A stretch of 28,787 bases of DNA, from contig JALLAP010000224.1 in assembly GCA_036939355.1 (NCBI GenBank), forward strand, positions 1 through 28,787, written 5' to 3'. This DNA is from Thalassiosira profunda (Eukaryota > Bacillariophyta > Thalassiosirophyceae > Thalassiosirales > Thalassiosiraceae). The translations under genes were made by a program, and so were the position numbers. Positions 8,994-17,698 of this stretch are shown in pieces. The notes below the pieces were generated by a model that was not told the origin of the DNA, did no database searches, and saw nothing but the letters and a program-made list of their open reading frames with translations. The stretch's first letter is position 1. Every line of letters starts with the position of its first letter.

Positions 8994-9694
8994 CTATGCG
9001 GCCTCGACCTTCTCTCCCCCCTTGATGAACTCATCCAACCACTCCTGGCTTGCCCCCGCGGGCCCGTACAAGAACTTCGCCGGACCCCGGAAGAACACCA
9101 ACTTCACGCTCTCTTCGGTGCTGTCGATGATCGTCCCCAGCGCCTCCTCGAACTGCAACCCCGACACCTTCTTCCCTCCCACCGACACGAGTTGGTCTCC
9201 CGGTCGGACGGTCCCATCGGCCGCGGCCGAGCTCCCCTCATTGATTTCGAGGACGAATATGCCCCCGAATTCCGAGTCGTTCTCTTCGAAGACCATGCCC
9301 ATGGGCTTGGCGAGAGAGGCGGTGACATAGTTGGAGGCGTCCATGGAATCGATGAAATTGGTGGGTGCTGTGGATAAAGAGAGAGTTGCAGAAGAGATGA
9401 GTTGCAATGAACTAAACGTGCACACGGTTAAAGTGCATGAGATGTGCACGTACCTTTGCTTCCCACCGCCTCGCTTGGGCTGTCTGTCGACTTGGCGTTC
9501 CATCCCATCCATCGGTCGATGGGGGTTTCCCGCTCGGCGTCCAATTCGCCCATGCCGTCGGCGCCGAAGGCCTCCTTGACGCCGTCGAACAATCCCATGT
9601 TCAGGGCGACCGTCGGTCTTGAGGCCGCGGGGGCTGTGACGAAGGCGTGCGCGCACGAGGTCGCGGCGGCCGCGACGAGGAGCGAAGACTTCAT
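8994..9694 (-). CDS. Plastid-targeted PDZ-domain protein (two exons)
   Basis: Exon 1 is 9694-9454 and exon 2 is 9367-8994 (stop TAG at 8994-8996). Joining them at AAAG|GTACGT ... CCACAG|CACCC keeps frame and gives 204 residues. The N-terminus is a signal peptide ending CAHAFVTAP, an ASAFAP-type plastid entry motif, followed by a short transit segment ([13 protein letters not shown]). Exon 2 encodes one PDZ domain: [17 protein letters not shown], then [14 protein letters not shown] and a beta strand, VKLVFFRG. The end ([18 protein letters not shown]) is helical. PDZ domains bind peptide C-termini; stand-alone plastid PDZ proteins are often adaptors, but no protease domain is present here and the partner is unknown. 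It converges on PrxQ and diverges from the small acidic gene. Confidence 0.85.
9368..9453 (-). other. Intron of PDZ gene (86 bp)
   Basis: On the minus strand the donor is GTACGT and the acceptor is TCCACAG, with a T/C-rich tract upstream of the acceptor. It interrupts a Gly/Ala codon after its first base. Removing it joins the plastid presequence to the PDZ domain in frame. Confidence 0.85.
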
Positions 9695-10314
9695 GGTTCT
9701 AATAAATAGGTGTATCGATGCGGTTGCAAGCTGCTGCAGGCAGTGTGGGATGGGCAGGGGTTTGAGTTAGTGTGAATGGGATGCGCGGAGAACAATCGGT
9801 GCTGCGTGTCGAATAAGGAGACAATGAGACCGCCGCGCCCTTCGCTCACGCACGCTCACCCTCACCCCAGAGAAACTGAATCACCCGACCACCTCGACCC
9901 CTTCCTTGCTCGAAAGATAAGAGTGTGCGGCGCTGGAGGCGGCGGCGGCAGGATTGCAAAGGGCGGGCCGCGGACAACAACAACACCTCACACTTCCGCT
10001 GTGTTGTTTTGCGCGTTGTGCACTGACGTTGTGCTTGGCGCCTTTCCATCCCTCCCTCCCTCTCACCTTCCCAAGAAGAAGGTACATCAGACTGGAGTGC
10101 CGAATGGACAAAGAAGAACTCAACAACTGCTGCTTGCTTCTTTTCTCTTCTCTTCAACCTGTTCGTTCGGGCGTTGGCCACCTCAAAATTTTTTCCCAGC
10201 GGTGCGCGCCAAGCCAAGCGTCGGGGCGACGTTGCTTTGCTTGTGACGGAGAGGTGCACCATTGTCTCATAAATTGCAATAGCTCCCCAACCAATAAGCA
10301 GAACAACCACCACC
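9695..10314. promoter_or_regulatory. Divergent intergenic region (promoters of PDZ gene and small acidic protein)
   Basis: A 620-bp head-to-head spacer. The right half has a pyrimidine tract with repeated CCCT (about 10047-10063), and the last 30 bases before the ATG are C/A-rich. I found no convincing exon; the long frames running through it in both directions have no recognisable protein character. A leader intron for the small acidic gene is possible but cannot be shown. Confidence 0.5.
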
Positions 10315-10578
10315 ATGAGCGAGGAAGCCCCCAAGGAAGTCGCCGCCGAGGAGCCCGTCCCGGAGCAGGCCCCCGCCGAGGATGTGGAGGTGACCGAGAC
10401 CGAGGAGGTGAAGACCTCTGTCCAGTTCAAGTTCTTCGCCTGCCCCTGCCTCCCGTTCCTCGCCAAGAAGATGGCCAAGGAGGAACCCGCCAAGGACGAG
10501 CCTGCCAAGGAGGAAGCCGCCGCCGAGGGAGAGGCCGCCGCGGAGCCTGCCCCCGCCGCGGAGATGGAGCGCGAGTAG
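10315..10578 (+). CDS. Small acidic Ala/Glu/Pro/Lys-rich protein, unknown function
   Basis: An 87-residue frame starting at an ATG in strong context (CACCACCATGAG). Codons end almost only in C or G (GCC, GAG, AAG), the bias expected of a highly expressed nuclear gene here, which supports its being real. The protein is nearly all Glu, Ala, Pro and Lys, with imperfect repeats (KEEPAKDEPAKEEAA), and interrupts this with one hydrophobic Cys-containing stretch (FKFFACPCLPFLAKKM, about residues 38-53). That patch could be a short membrane-contact or lipid-modified site in an otherwise disordered chain. No family is recognised and there is no signal peptide. Confidence 0.65.
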   Translation: MSEEAPKEVAAEEPVPEQAPAEDVEVTETEEVKTSVQFKFFACPCLPFLAKKMAKEEPAKDEPAKEEAAAEGEAAAEPAPAAEMERE

Positions 10579-10790
10579 GGCAACCGCAGAGTTGAAAGTA
10601 GTTATGAGTAGAGGGGAAGGTAGAAATTAGGTTATGAGGAGTTCGTTGGTTTGGATTAGGATGGTAGAAGTGAATCAAGTAAAGAGAGTGAACTCTAGCG
10701 TTGTCATCGCAGCTTTCGTTCGTTCTTTAGATGTATGTCTGGGGTGCTTGTGCTGTAAAAGAATCTGCTACAATTGCGTGGAATGGTGTC

Positions 10791-12839
10791 CTACGACGTC
10801 CATACCTCATCTCCCTCCAAGATATCGGGCGACAGGTCAAAGTCATCGTCACCGAGCAGATCCCACTCTCCGTCGTCGTTGAACGATATGATTTCGTCCT
10901 TGTCCATATCCATGTATCCGCCTTTGTTGAAGGGCCGCCAGACGTCCTCCTCTTCTTCATCGTCCGCCTCGCAATCCAGCAGCATGGCCCGCGGCGCCTG
11001 CGCCTTCGCCAGTTCTTCCTCCTCGTACAGCGCGTCCCGCTCCAGCAGCTCCTGCGGTATGTACGGGTTCGTCATTCCGGGCGCAAACTCGAAGTCGTAC
11101 TCGTCGATCATGACCAGATCTCCGTCGACGCCTCCACGGGCCGTCAGTTCGTCAGCAATGCCCAAGGCCTGTAGCTGCCGGCCGAAGCGCTCGACCGCCT
11201 CGGGATACTCCCAGTGCGTCATCTTTGCAACCTGCTCGATGTACGATCCCTTCACTCGCCACTGTCCAGGGTAGGCCGGATCCGATATGATTTCTGTTTC
11301 GTTGCAACAGAGTGTTAGATCGATGGGGCAACAATCGATACGTCAACGGCCCATATTGAAGAGATAATACGCACCAAAGTCATCGCTGTCGCTGTCCAAT
11401 GCCGCCTTGGACAGGTCCACCTCAGCCAACATCACATCCTCTTCCTCCGATCCGTCGTCGATGGCTTTCTGCTTCTCGGCCTCGACGAACTTCTTCAGCC
11501 TCCCCATCAGTTCCTGCACGTTTTGCGTGGTTGCGGCCGAGATCGTCATGACCCGCGAGTGTCCCGCCGCCAATCGCAGCCGCTCGACCAGATCGTCCTC
11601 CTTCTCCCGCACCTCGCTGACGTCCACCTTGTTGAGCACCACCACCTGCGGCTTCTTCGCCAACAGGTCGTCGTACATGGCCAATTCCTTGTTGAGGACG
11701 TTGAAGTCCCCGATCGGATCCTCCGAAGTTCCGTCCACCACGTGCAACAGCACCTTGCACCGCTGGACGTGCCGCAGGAACGAAAAGCCCAATCCCGTCC
11801 CGCGCGCGGCCCCCTCGATCAACCCGGGAATGTCGCACAGGACCAGCCCGCTCCCCTCCTCGCCCAAATCGCACACGCCGAGGTTGGGCACGATGGTCGT
11901 GAAGGGATAATCGGCAATCTTGGGCTTGGCCGCGGACGCTGCGCTCAAGAGAGTCGACTTGCCGGCGTTGGGCATGCCCAGGAATCCCACGTCCGCCACC
12001 AACCTTAACTCCACGCCGAGCCACCGTTCCGCCCCCGGCTCCCCCCGCTCGCTCAACCGCGGCGCCGTCCGCCGCGGGGTCATGAACGCGGCGTTCCCCC
12101 GCCCGCCCCTTCCGCCCCTTGCCACCGTCAATTCCTCCCCGTGCGTCCGCAGTTCCCCCGCGACCTTTTGGGTGTGCAATTCCCTCACTATGGTTCCACA
12201 CGGCACCCGCACCACCCAATCCTTCCCGTGGCTCCCATCGCGGTTCTTCCCAGTGCCATTGCGGCCGTGGCCCGCCCGGACGTGAATCTTGCTCCGCAAT
12301 CCGGCGAGGGTGTTCAGAGATTCGTCGGCGACGAAGCGCACCGAACCGCCGGACCCGCCTCTACCGCCGTTCGGGCCGCCCATGGCTTCGCCCCGCTCGC
12401 GGCGGAAGGCGACGCAGCCGTTCCCGCCATTGCCGCCGGAGGCGTGGAGGCGGGCGGTGTCGAAGAACTTCCACTCCTTGTCGTTGCGTTTTGTGGGTTC
12501 GGCGGATTGGGATGTGGAGGTTGAGGAAGATGAGGATGATGCAGAGGAGGGCTGCGACTGTTGTTTCTTGGCCAGCGCGGCCCGACGGGCCTCGTCGGCA
12601 CGGACCCTGTCGAGGTCGATGCCGTCGGTGGTGGAGTGGAGGCGGAGGGAGGGTATTCTGACCGCCTCGTCGACGGTGATGGGCGCGGAGGGGGGTGCAT
12701 GATGTTGCGACGACACGTGATGTGTCGACGGTATTTGCGGCGGCGAGAAGGCCAGCGCGCCGCCGCCGCCGCGCAGGAGGGCCAATAATGATATGAGAGC
12801 GCCGGTCGGCGGCATGGTTCGTTGCCGATGGCGTGCCAT
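10791..12839 (-). CDS. obgC: Plastid Obg-family GTPase (ObgC-like), two exons
   Basis: Exon 1 is 12839-11375 and exon 2 is 11293-10791, joined in frame to give 655 residues. Obg proteins are large-ribosomal-subunit assembly GTPases. The leader has a hydrophobic stretch ending ALAFSP (residues 28-33), an ASAFAP-like plastid entry motif; a second Met at residue 9 is an alternative start. The Gly-rich Obg fold begins about residue 127 (HASGGNGGNGCVAFRRE). G-domain motifs are complete: GMPNAGKS (288-295), the switch region DYPFTT, DIPGLIEGA (336-344), NKVD (403-406) and SAA (434-436). Exon 2 supplies the C-terminal Obg (OCT) domain (VKGSYIEQVAKMTHWEYPEA; DEYDFEFAPGM) and then an unusual acidic tail of about 90 residues. 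The family is certain; plastid rather than mitochondrial location is inferred from the leader. It diverges from DDX52 with 190 bp between start codons. Confidence 0.93.
11294..11374 (-). other. Intron of Obg gene (81 bp)
   Basis: On the minus strand the donor is G|GTGCGT and the acceptor is GAAACAG|AAATC. It interrupts a codon after its first base (GAA when joined). The splice links the G domain with its acidic linker to the OCT domain. Without splicing the frame ends ten residues later. Confidence 0.88.
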
Positions 12840-13029
12840 GGTGCCTCTGCCGCCGATTTGTTCTGCTTCGTTGGATGTTGGATGGCGCGGGGGGTTGCAA
12901 AAAGTGGCGCGGTCACAGCATCAAAAATGGGTGGCTCTGCGTCGTGAGCGCCTCCTGCCATCATTCATCACTCTGTCCGCCTCACTTTTGCCGTGCCCGC
13001 CGCGTCTACCAACGATAAGAGCCGCCGCC

Positions 13030-14973
13030 ATGGAGGACCTGTTCAACATGCTGTCGTCGGCCGCGCGGCTCGACAAGTCGAAGCGCAAGAAGAAGCCGGC
13101 CGCGGCGGCGTCCCGACAAAAAGTGATGAAGGCTCACGATGTGGAGGAGAAGCCACGCGCAGATGCAGATGACGACGCCAGCGCTGACAGCGACCACAGC
13201 CACGATCGCAGCTCCGAGCCGAGAAAGAAGCGGCCGAAGAAGCGCCACTCGGCCAAGAAACTGGCCCAAATCCGCAGAGAGGAGGCGGCCGCCTTCCGCC
13301 GCCGCCTGGGCATACGGCTGTCGACGGACAACCGGCACGAACTCGAGGTGGGGACCGTGCCCGATCCCATCGCGAGCTTCGGGGAGTGGCAGTGCCCGGC
13401 GTGGTGGGGCGGCGCGAATGCCAAAGAGAGCGAGGCGTCCAAGCTGTTCGGGAGGGTGCGGCACACCATTTTGGCCAACATTGAAAACGGGCGGTGGCTG
13501 GAACCGACCCCGATTCAAATGCAGGCGGTCCCGTCTCTTGTAGAACGGAGGGACGTCATGGGCTGCGCGCCCACGGGGAGCGGAAAGACGGGAGCGTTTG
13601 TGCTCCCGGCGATCATGCTGGCCAAGTGCAGCGAGGAGATCTACTACGGCCAAAGTGGCAGTCCGGCACGCGAAAGGAAGCCGGGGAAGACGGGCAAACA
13701 GACGAAGAAGAAGGGCGATGCCCAACGTGACAACAATCGGCAGGGGCACGTCCGCTCCATCCTCCTCGCGCCCTCCCGCGAGCTCGCGGCGCAGCTCCAC
13801 CGGGAGGTCCTCCGCCTCTCCGCGAACATGCCCGGCAAGTTCCACGGCCAGCTGCTCCAGAAATCCAACGCGGGGTTGGCCGTGGCGAACCAACTGGGCG
13901 GGAAGGACGGGCTGGACTGCCTCGTGGCCACGCCTTTGCGGTTAGCGGAGTGTCTGGAGCGGGGGATGAAATTGAGCGGGGTGAGGCTGGTGGTGTTGGA
14001 CGAGGCGGATCGGTTGCTGGACGCCAGCGACGGGAGCAGCGGTGGCAAAAGAGCGAAGAAGGGCAAAAAGCACGATTCCGATGATAGCTCAGAGGAGGAG
14101 GGCGGGGAGGAAGAAGAACCGCTACAGCCACAGCAGCAGCAGTCGGGATCGTCCCAATCGCGGACGTTTCTGCAGCAGATCGATTCCATCCTGCACAACC
14201 TGCCCGCCTCGGCGACCCGGGCCCTGTTCTCGGCCACGCTGGGCCCGTCGGTGCGGCACCTCTCCGAATCGATACTGCGCTCGCCGATCGACATTACCAC
14301 GGGGATACACGCGGGCATCGGCGGCAATTCCGCGGCAGGCGGGGCCAGCGAGCATATTCAGCAAGAGTTAAAGTTCGTCGGCCGCGAGGAGGGAAAGCTC
14401 CTGGCCATCCGCCAACTCGTCGCCGAGGGCATCACGCCGCCGGTGTTGGTCTTCCTGCAAAGCAAGGAGCGCGCCCAGGCCCTCTTCGGCGAGCTGCTGT
14501 ACGACGGCATCCACGTCGACGTCATCCACGCCGGCCGCTCCCACGCGGCCCGAGAGGCGAGCGTCCAAAAGTTCCGCCGGGGCGAGACGTGGGTGCTCAT
14601 CTGCACCGACCTCGTGGCCCGCGGCGTGGACTTCAAGGCGGTCAATTTGGTCATCAATTACGACCTGCCGGCGGAGGGGGTGACGTACGTCCATCGGATC
14701 GGGCGGACGGGTCGCGCGGGACGGGCGGGGCGGGCGATCACGTTCTTCACCGAGGCCGACTTTGACAATTTGAGAGCGGTCGCCAACGTCATGCGACTGT
14801 CGGGGTGCGTTGTGCCGGAGTGGATGACGACGATCAAGAAGCGGTCGGGAGATAGAAACGGTTTGGCCGCGCCGCGGAGGGGCGACATTGACACGACGCC
14901 GCGATCGGAGCGGAGGAAGAAGAAAAAGCGGAGGAAGAACAAGAAGGGCGATGCCAAGAAGGAAGAGGAGTAG
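13030..14973 (+). CDS. DDX52: DEAD-box RNA helicase DDX52/Rok1 (ribosome biogenesis)
   Basis: This 647-residue DEAD-box protein has the signature of the DDX52/Rok1 group, nucleolar helicases for 18S rRNA processing and small-subunit assembly. The chosen ATG at 13030 has a perfect context (GCCGCCATGG); the frame open further upstream lies antisense to Obg and is not likely protein. Visible motifs: Q-motif region PTPIQMQAVP (159-168), APTGSGKT (180-187), PSREL, DEAD (324-327), SAT (401-403), and in the second RecA domain PPVLVFLQSKERA, then RGVDF and HRIGRTGRAGR. The segments VLVFLQSKERA, WVLICTDL and SGCVVPEWM are typical of this subgroup. N- and C-terminal Lys-rich tails look like nucleolar signals. 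Odd features are a Lys-rich insertion after motif I (about 211-235) and a disordered Lys/Glu/Gln insertion between motifs II and III (about 332-376, with a run of Gln). Confidence 0.93.
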   Translation: MEDLFNMLSSAARLDKSKRKKKPAAAASRQKVMKAHDVEEKPRADADDDASADSDHSHDRSSEPRKKRPKKRHSAKKLAQIRREEAAAFRRRLGIRLSTDNRHELEVGTVPDPIASFGEWQCPAWWGGANAKESEASKLFGRVRHTILANIENGRWLEPTPIQMQAVPSLVERRDVMGCAPTGSGKTGAFVLPAIMLAKCSEEIYYGQSGSPARERKPGKTGKQTKKKGDAQRDNNRQGHVRSILLAPSRELAAQLHREVLRLSANMPGKFHGQLLQKSNAGLAVANQLGGKDGLDCLVATPLRLAECLERGMKLSGVRLVVLDEADRLLDASDGSSGGKRAKKGKKHDSDDSSEEEGGEEEEPLQPQQQQSGSSQSRTFLQQIDSILHNLPASATRALFSATLGPSVRHLSESILRSPIDITTGIHAGIGGNSAAGGASEHIQQELKFVGREEGKLLAIRQLVAEGITPPVLVFLQSKERAQALFGELLYDGIHVDVIHAGRSHAAREASVQKFRRGETWVLICTDLVARGVDFKAVNLVINYDLPAEGVTYVHRIGRTGRAGRAGRAITFFTEADFDNLRAVANVMRLSGCVVPEWMTTIKKRSGDRNGLAAPRRGDIDTTPRSERRKKKKRRKNKKGDAKKEEE

Positions 14974-15069
14974 TTTGAGGCCTTTTGTTTCACAGAATGC
15001 GGCGCAAAGAGAGGCGAGTTGCTGATAGGTAGAGCTTGGCAAATGATTGTGTTGAGGTCATGCGGTGTT

Positions 15070-15615
15070 CTACTCGTGAAGTCTGCTCCAATCCAACTTG
15101 CTAAGGAAGTCCCGCAGATCGTCCTCGCTTATCTCTTCGTCCTCTTCGAACAATGATAATAGTCCACTAATCTGGACATTGCTTGTCTCTTTCTTCTGGC
15201 TCTGGCTTGAAGATTTGGGTGGTATGTGAACAACCGGGGAATTGCACAACGGTCGAACGCTTTCCTTGCAATCGCCACGCCAGTCGAGGGGTGTTTGCGC
15301 GGCCTGTTTGGCTTTGGCTTCCATGAAACTGTCGTGCAAAGGCAAGTGGTGCCCGTGTGACGATGCCACACGCTCGTCGCCCTCAGTCGAGGTTTCCGTC
15401 TTCGGCAGCGATCGCAGTCGCTCTCGGAAGCGAGCGTAGATGTCCGGCGCCGATAGCGGCTCGTGGTTGGCGTTTGTTTCTGTCGGGAAGTTCATCATCC
15501 TCGTTCGTTGCAACATTGATGCTCCTTCTTGCACTCTCTCCTTTCGATGAATGCAAAGCAACCCTCCCCGATGGACACACATCTTGGCTGCCTTGTTGAG
15601 GAATATCACCATCAT
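15070..15615 (-). CDS. Hypothetical protein with acidic C-terminus
   Basis: Not recognised. The 181-residue frame runs from an ATGATG at 15615. The second half looks protein-like (PLSAPDIYARFRERLRSLP; then FEEDEEISEDDLRDFLSKLD, ending DWSRLHE), suggesting a short acidic helical motif at the end of a mainly disordered protein. The first 40 residues (with CVHRGGLLCIHRKERVQ) are less convincing. The true start may be a downstream Met (about residues 34, 40 or 41), or an upstream exon may exist; a short frame just upstream is not linked by an obvious splice site. It converges on DDX52, with 96 bp between stop codons. Confidence 0.5.
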   Translation of the reverse strand: MMVIFLNKAAKMCVHRGGLLCIHRKERVQEGASMLQRTRMMNFPTETNANHEPLSAPDIYARFRERLRSLPKTETSTEGDERVASSHGHHLPLHDSFMEAKAKQAAQTPLDWRGDCKESVRPLCNSPVVHIPPKSSSQSQKKETSNVQISGLLSLFEEDEEISEDDLRDFLSKLDWSRLHE

Positions 15616-15985
15616 GCCTCAGCCTTCGCTTTTCCTGGAAAGTCCGTCCGAACTCTGCTGAGCAGGATTTGGAGGACATTTATTTGAGAAGGACACTGTC
15701 CACGCGATAGCATCATAAGTAGTCTAACGGCACTCATGTCGGATCTCGAATTGAGTTCCTTCCACCCTCCTCTCGACGGTTTGCGTTGAGAAGGTGATCG
15801 CATCCTCCTTGCCGGCTGGTTGATCGTTGAACGCCTCGTCTCCCTCGCTCATCCTCTCACTTTCCGTTCTGTTGTGCGCGCTGGGCACCGGCTGCGGCAT
15901 ATCGAGACCGCCGCCGCCAAGAACACCCGCATCCGGTACGTGCCTATCTTGTGCACCGCGCCGAAGCAAATATCGCCGTCCAACC
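15616..15985. promoter_or_regulatory. Divergent intergenic region (hypothetical gene / M50B-like gene)
   Basis: About 370 bp between two divergent starts. The frame of the M50B-like gene stays open back to a TTG at 15827 and would encode a hydrophobic stretch (SLILSLSVLLCALG), but there is no ATG in it, so it is most simply leader. I see no repeat or other gene. Confidence 0.45.
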
Positions 15986-16978
15986 ATGGTGAACGCCTCC
16001 CACCTCCTCAACTCGGACGAGCTCTGCGCCCCGCCGGAGGTGTGCGGCGACAATCTCGAGGAGAGCAAGAAGGCCCACCTCCTCGCCCAGACCACGTTCG
16101 AGAACGACTCGAGGGTAAACAGCTTCCTCAAACGGGACAAGCCGCTCCTGTATGCCATCGTCGCGATGGTCGTGCTCATGAATCTGAAGGAGTTGAGCAA
16201 TTTGCTGTACCCTTTTAAGATCTTCTCGACGTGGATTCACGAACTGTCGCACGGCATGGCGGCAGTCTTGGTAGGAGGAGGCATTAGCAAGCTCCTCATT
16301 TATCCCGATACAAGCGGGTTGGCGTGGACGTATACAAACGGCAGTGCCCTCAGCCGCGGTGTCGTGGCGTCGGCCGGTTATACTGGCACAGCAGTACTGG
16401 GGATGGTGATGCTGCTCTTCCGGCGAACCCACAGAGGTCCGACCGTTGGAACACTCTCCCTCGGAGTGATGATGCTGTTGAGCTGCCTGCTTTATGTGCG
16501 CAACACGTTCGGCCTCGTGTTCATCATCATCATGGCGATCGTCCTGATCCTGTGCGCGTGGAAGATGAAGGCGAAGCACCTGACGTACCTTTATTCGTTT
16601 TTGGCCGCAACATGCTCGTTCAACGCCGTGGACAACATCACCGAGCTGTACGGGACGGGATATGTGAACGGCGAGGAGTCGACGAGCGATGCCGACACCG
16701 TTGCCGAGTTTTGGGGCGGAACCTCGGCCGGCTGGGCGACGTGGTGGCTTTTCTTCAGCCTGATTTGCAGCGCCATTGGCCTCTTGTTCGCCTTTGACGG
16801 ACTCACATTAAAACGGGCACAGAAAGCGACGGCCGCTGCCGGTGCCGGTGCCATGATTGACGAAGAACAAGGAACAGAGGATATCGTGGTCGTGACGGAC
16901 GCGGTCGCAATCCCGATCGATGAGAAAGGCGCAGAGCAGAACAATACTCATACGAAGCGATTTTGGCCCTCGTGGTGA
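15986..16978 (+). CDS. Peptidase M50B-like multi-pass membrane protein
   Basis: A 330-residue membrane protein. The ATG at 15986 (CAACCATGG) is the first in frame. The segment WIHELSHGMAAVLVGG (83-98) contains a zinc-type HExxH motif at 85-89 within a hydrophobic context, followed by GISKLLIYPDTSGLAWTY and an AGYTGTAVLG stretch (130-139). This pattern matches the M50B-like family, relatives of site-2-type intramembrane metalloproteases. About six hydrophobic helices are visible: 54-66, 125-145, 157-170, 175-191, 202-212 and 252-270. The Asp-containing third zinc motif is not obvious; DNITELYG (216-223) is a candidate. The C-terminus is a soluble acidic tail ending KRFWPSW. Catalytic activity is therefore possible but unproven. 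No cleavable signal peptide is present; the membrane it occupies is unknown. Confidence 0.82.
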   Translation: MVNASHLLNSDELCAPPEVCGDNLEESKKAHLLAQTTFENDSRVNSFLKRDKPLLYAIVAMVVLMNLKELSNLLYPFKIFSTWIHELSHGMAAVLVGGGISKLLIYPDTSGLAWTYTNGSALSRGVVASAGYTGTAVLGMVMLLFRRTHRGPTVGTLSLGVMMLLSCLLYVRNTFGLVFIIIMAIVLILCAWKMKAKHLTYLYSFLAATCSFNAVDNITELYGTGYVNGEESTSDADTVAEFWGGTSAGWATWWLFFSLICSAIGLLFAFDGLTLKRAQKATAAAGAGAMIDEEQGTEDIVVVTDAVAIPIDEKGAEQNNTHTKRFWPSW

Positions 16979-17106
16979 ATGGGGAAGGAGAAAAAGAGGA
17001 AGTGAGGCAGTGATTTTGAGGCCTTGTGGACAGGACACAACAGTGTAATGAATAGAGTGTATTGTTACAAGATGATCACTGTCACGCTCAGCCGTTTCTA
17101 CATATC

Positions 17107-17571
17107 TCAGCGTGTTTTGCCTTTGCCCCTCTTGTACGGCACAATGGACCAACAGTTCTTTGAAGGGCATCGCGGTCGCCAGTTTTTTGCACAAGTACCT
17201 TTGCACCTCTCCCGTAGTGCAGAGGCGGGCCCATCGCCATTTTCATTCTGTGCACTTGTTGCGGTTCCAGTATGCGGAGATCCAAAGCGACGGCAGGTTA
17301 GGGCCAGGCGCAGGAGATCCTCCGGAGGCAAGTAGGAGGCTATGTGGAGCACGAGCTCATCGTTGACGCCGTTAAACACCGCGACCGGCTGGCCCACGGA
17401 CTCCCCGTCCGAGTCGTCCGAATCGATCACCTTTGCAGTCCGCGAACGAGCCCGGCTGTAGAGGAGCGGCTCCTCCTCGTCGGAAGATTCCGTGCCAAAC
17501 ATCCTCTCGGTATTCATTCTGCAGAAGAAAAACGACCGCCGCTTGACCGTCTTTGGCAGTCTGGAGGCCAT
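17107..17571 (-). CDS. Short F-box protein
   Basis: A 154-residue product read from ATG at 17571. The N-terminus is basic, then acidic and Ser-rich (ESSDEEEP; DSDDSDGES). Residues 66-97 form an F-box: FNGVNDELVLHIASYLPPED, then LLRLALTCRRFG. F-box domains bind Skp1 and bring targets to SCF ubiquitin ligases. After the F-box there is only a Cys/Arg/Lys-rich tail of about 57 residues with no substrate-binding repeats, so the gene may be a minimal F-box protein, may be truncated, or may splice to further exons that I could not place. It is head-to-head with IFT46 (127 bp between starts) and tail-to-tail with the M50B-like gene (128 bp). Confidence 0.65.
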   Translation of the reverse strand: MASRLPKTVKRRSFFFCRMNTERMFGTESSDEEEPLLYSRARSRTAKVIDSDDSDGESVGQPVAVFNGVNDELVLHIASYLPPEDLLRLALTCRRFGSPHTGTATSAQNENGDGPASALRERCKGTCAKNWRPRCPSKNCWSIVPYKRGKGKTR

Positions 17572-17698
17572 TGGAAATTCCCGCGTTTGAAAATTCGAGA
17601 CCGTTCAAAATTTCGAACTCTCATTTCAAAGTTTGAAAATTTCAAACGTACGGCCTTTTTGCTCGACCGCAGAAGCAACCGAAGAGAGGATTGCGGCA
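17572..17698. promoter_or_regulatory. Compact bidirectional promoter with TTTGAAA/TTTCAAA palindrome
   Basis: Only 127 bp separate the F-box and IFT46 start codons, so the regulatory elements of both must overlap. The segment 17585-17650 is AT-rich and repeats TTTGAAA and TTTCAAA. Bases 17631-17647 read GTTTGAAAATTTCAAAC, two perfect 8-bp inverted arms around one base, and GTTTGAAAATT occurs again at 17585-17595. A dimeric transcription factor site is a reasonable inference. Confidence 0.5.

Noticed and set aside
12793..13029. N-terminal extension of the DDX52 frame into the Obg promoter and leader
   Set aside because: It overlaps the Obg start antisense and has no helicase-family match; the ATG at 13030 has a much better context.
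15612..15803. Possible upstream exon of the hypothetical minus-strand gene (MSAVRLLMMLSRGQCPSQ)
   Set aside because: I found no splice-site pair that joins it cleanly to the downstream frame.
15827..15985. Signal-peptide-like extension of the M50B-like frame
   Set aside because: It would start at TTG. No in-frame ATG exists, so a nuclear gene would start at 15986.
17631..17647. RFX X-box upstream of IFT46
   Set aside because: The palindrome does not fit the X-box consensus (GTNRCC then RGYAAC), so it is reported only as an unknown motif.
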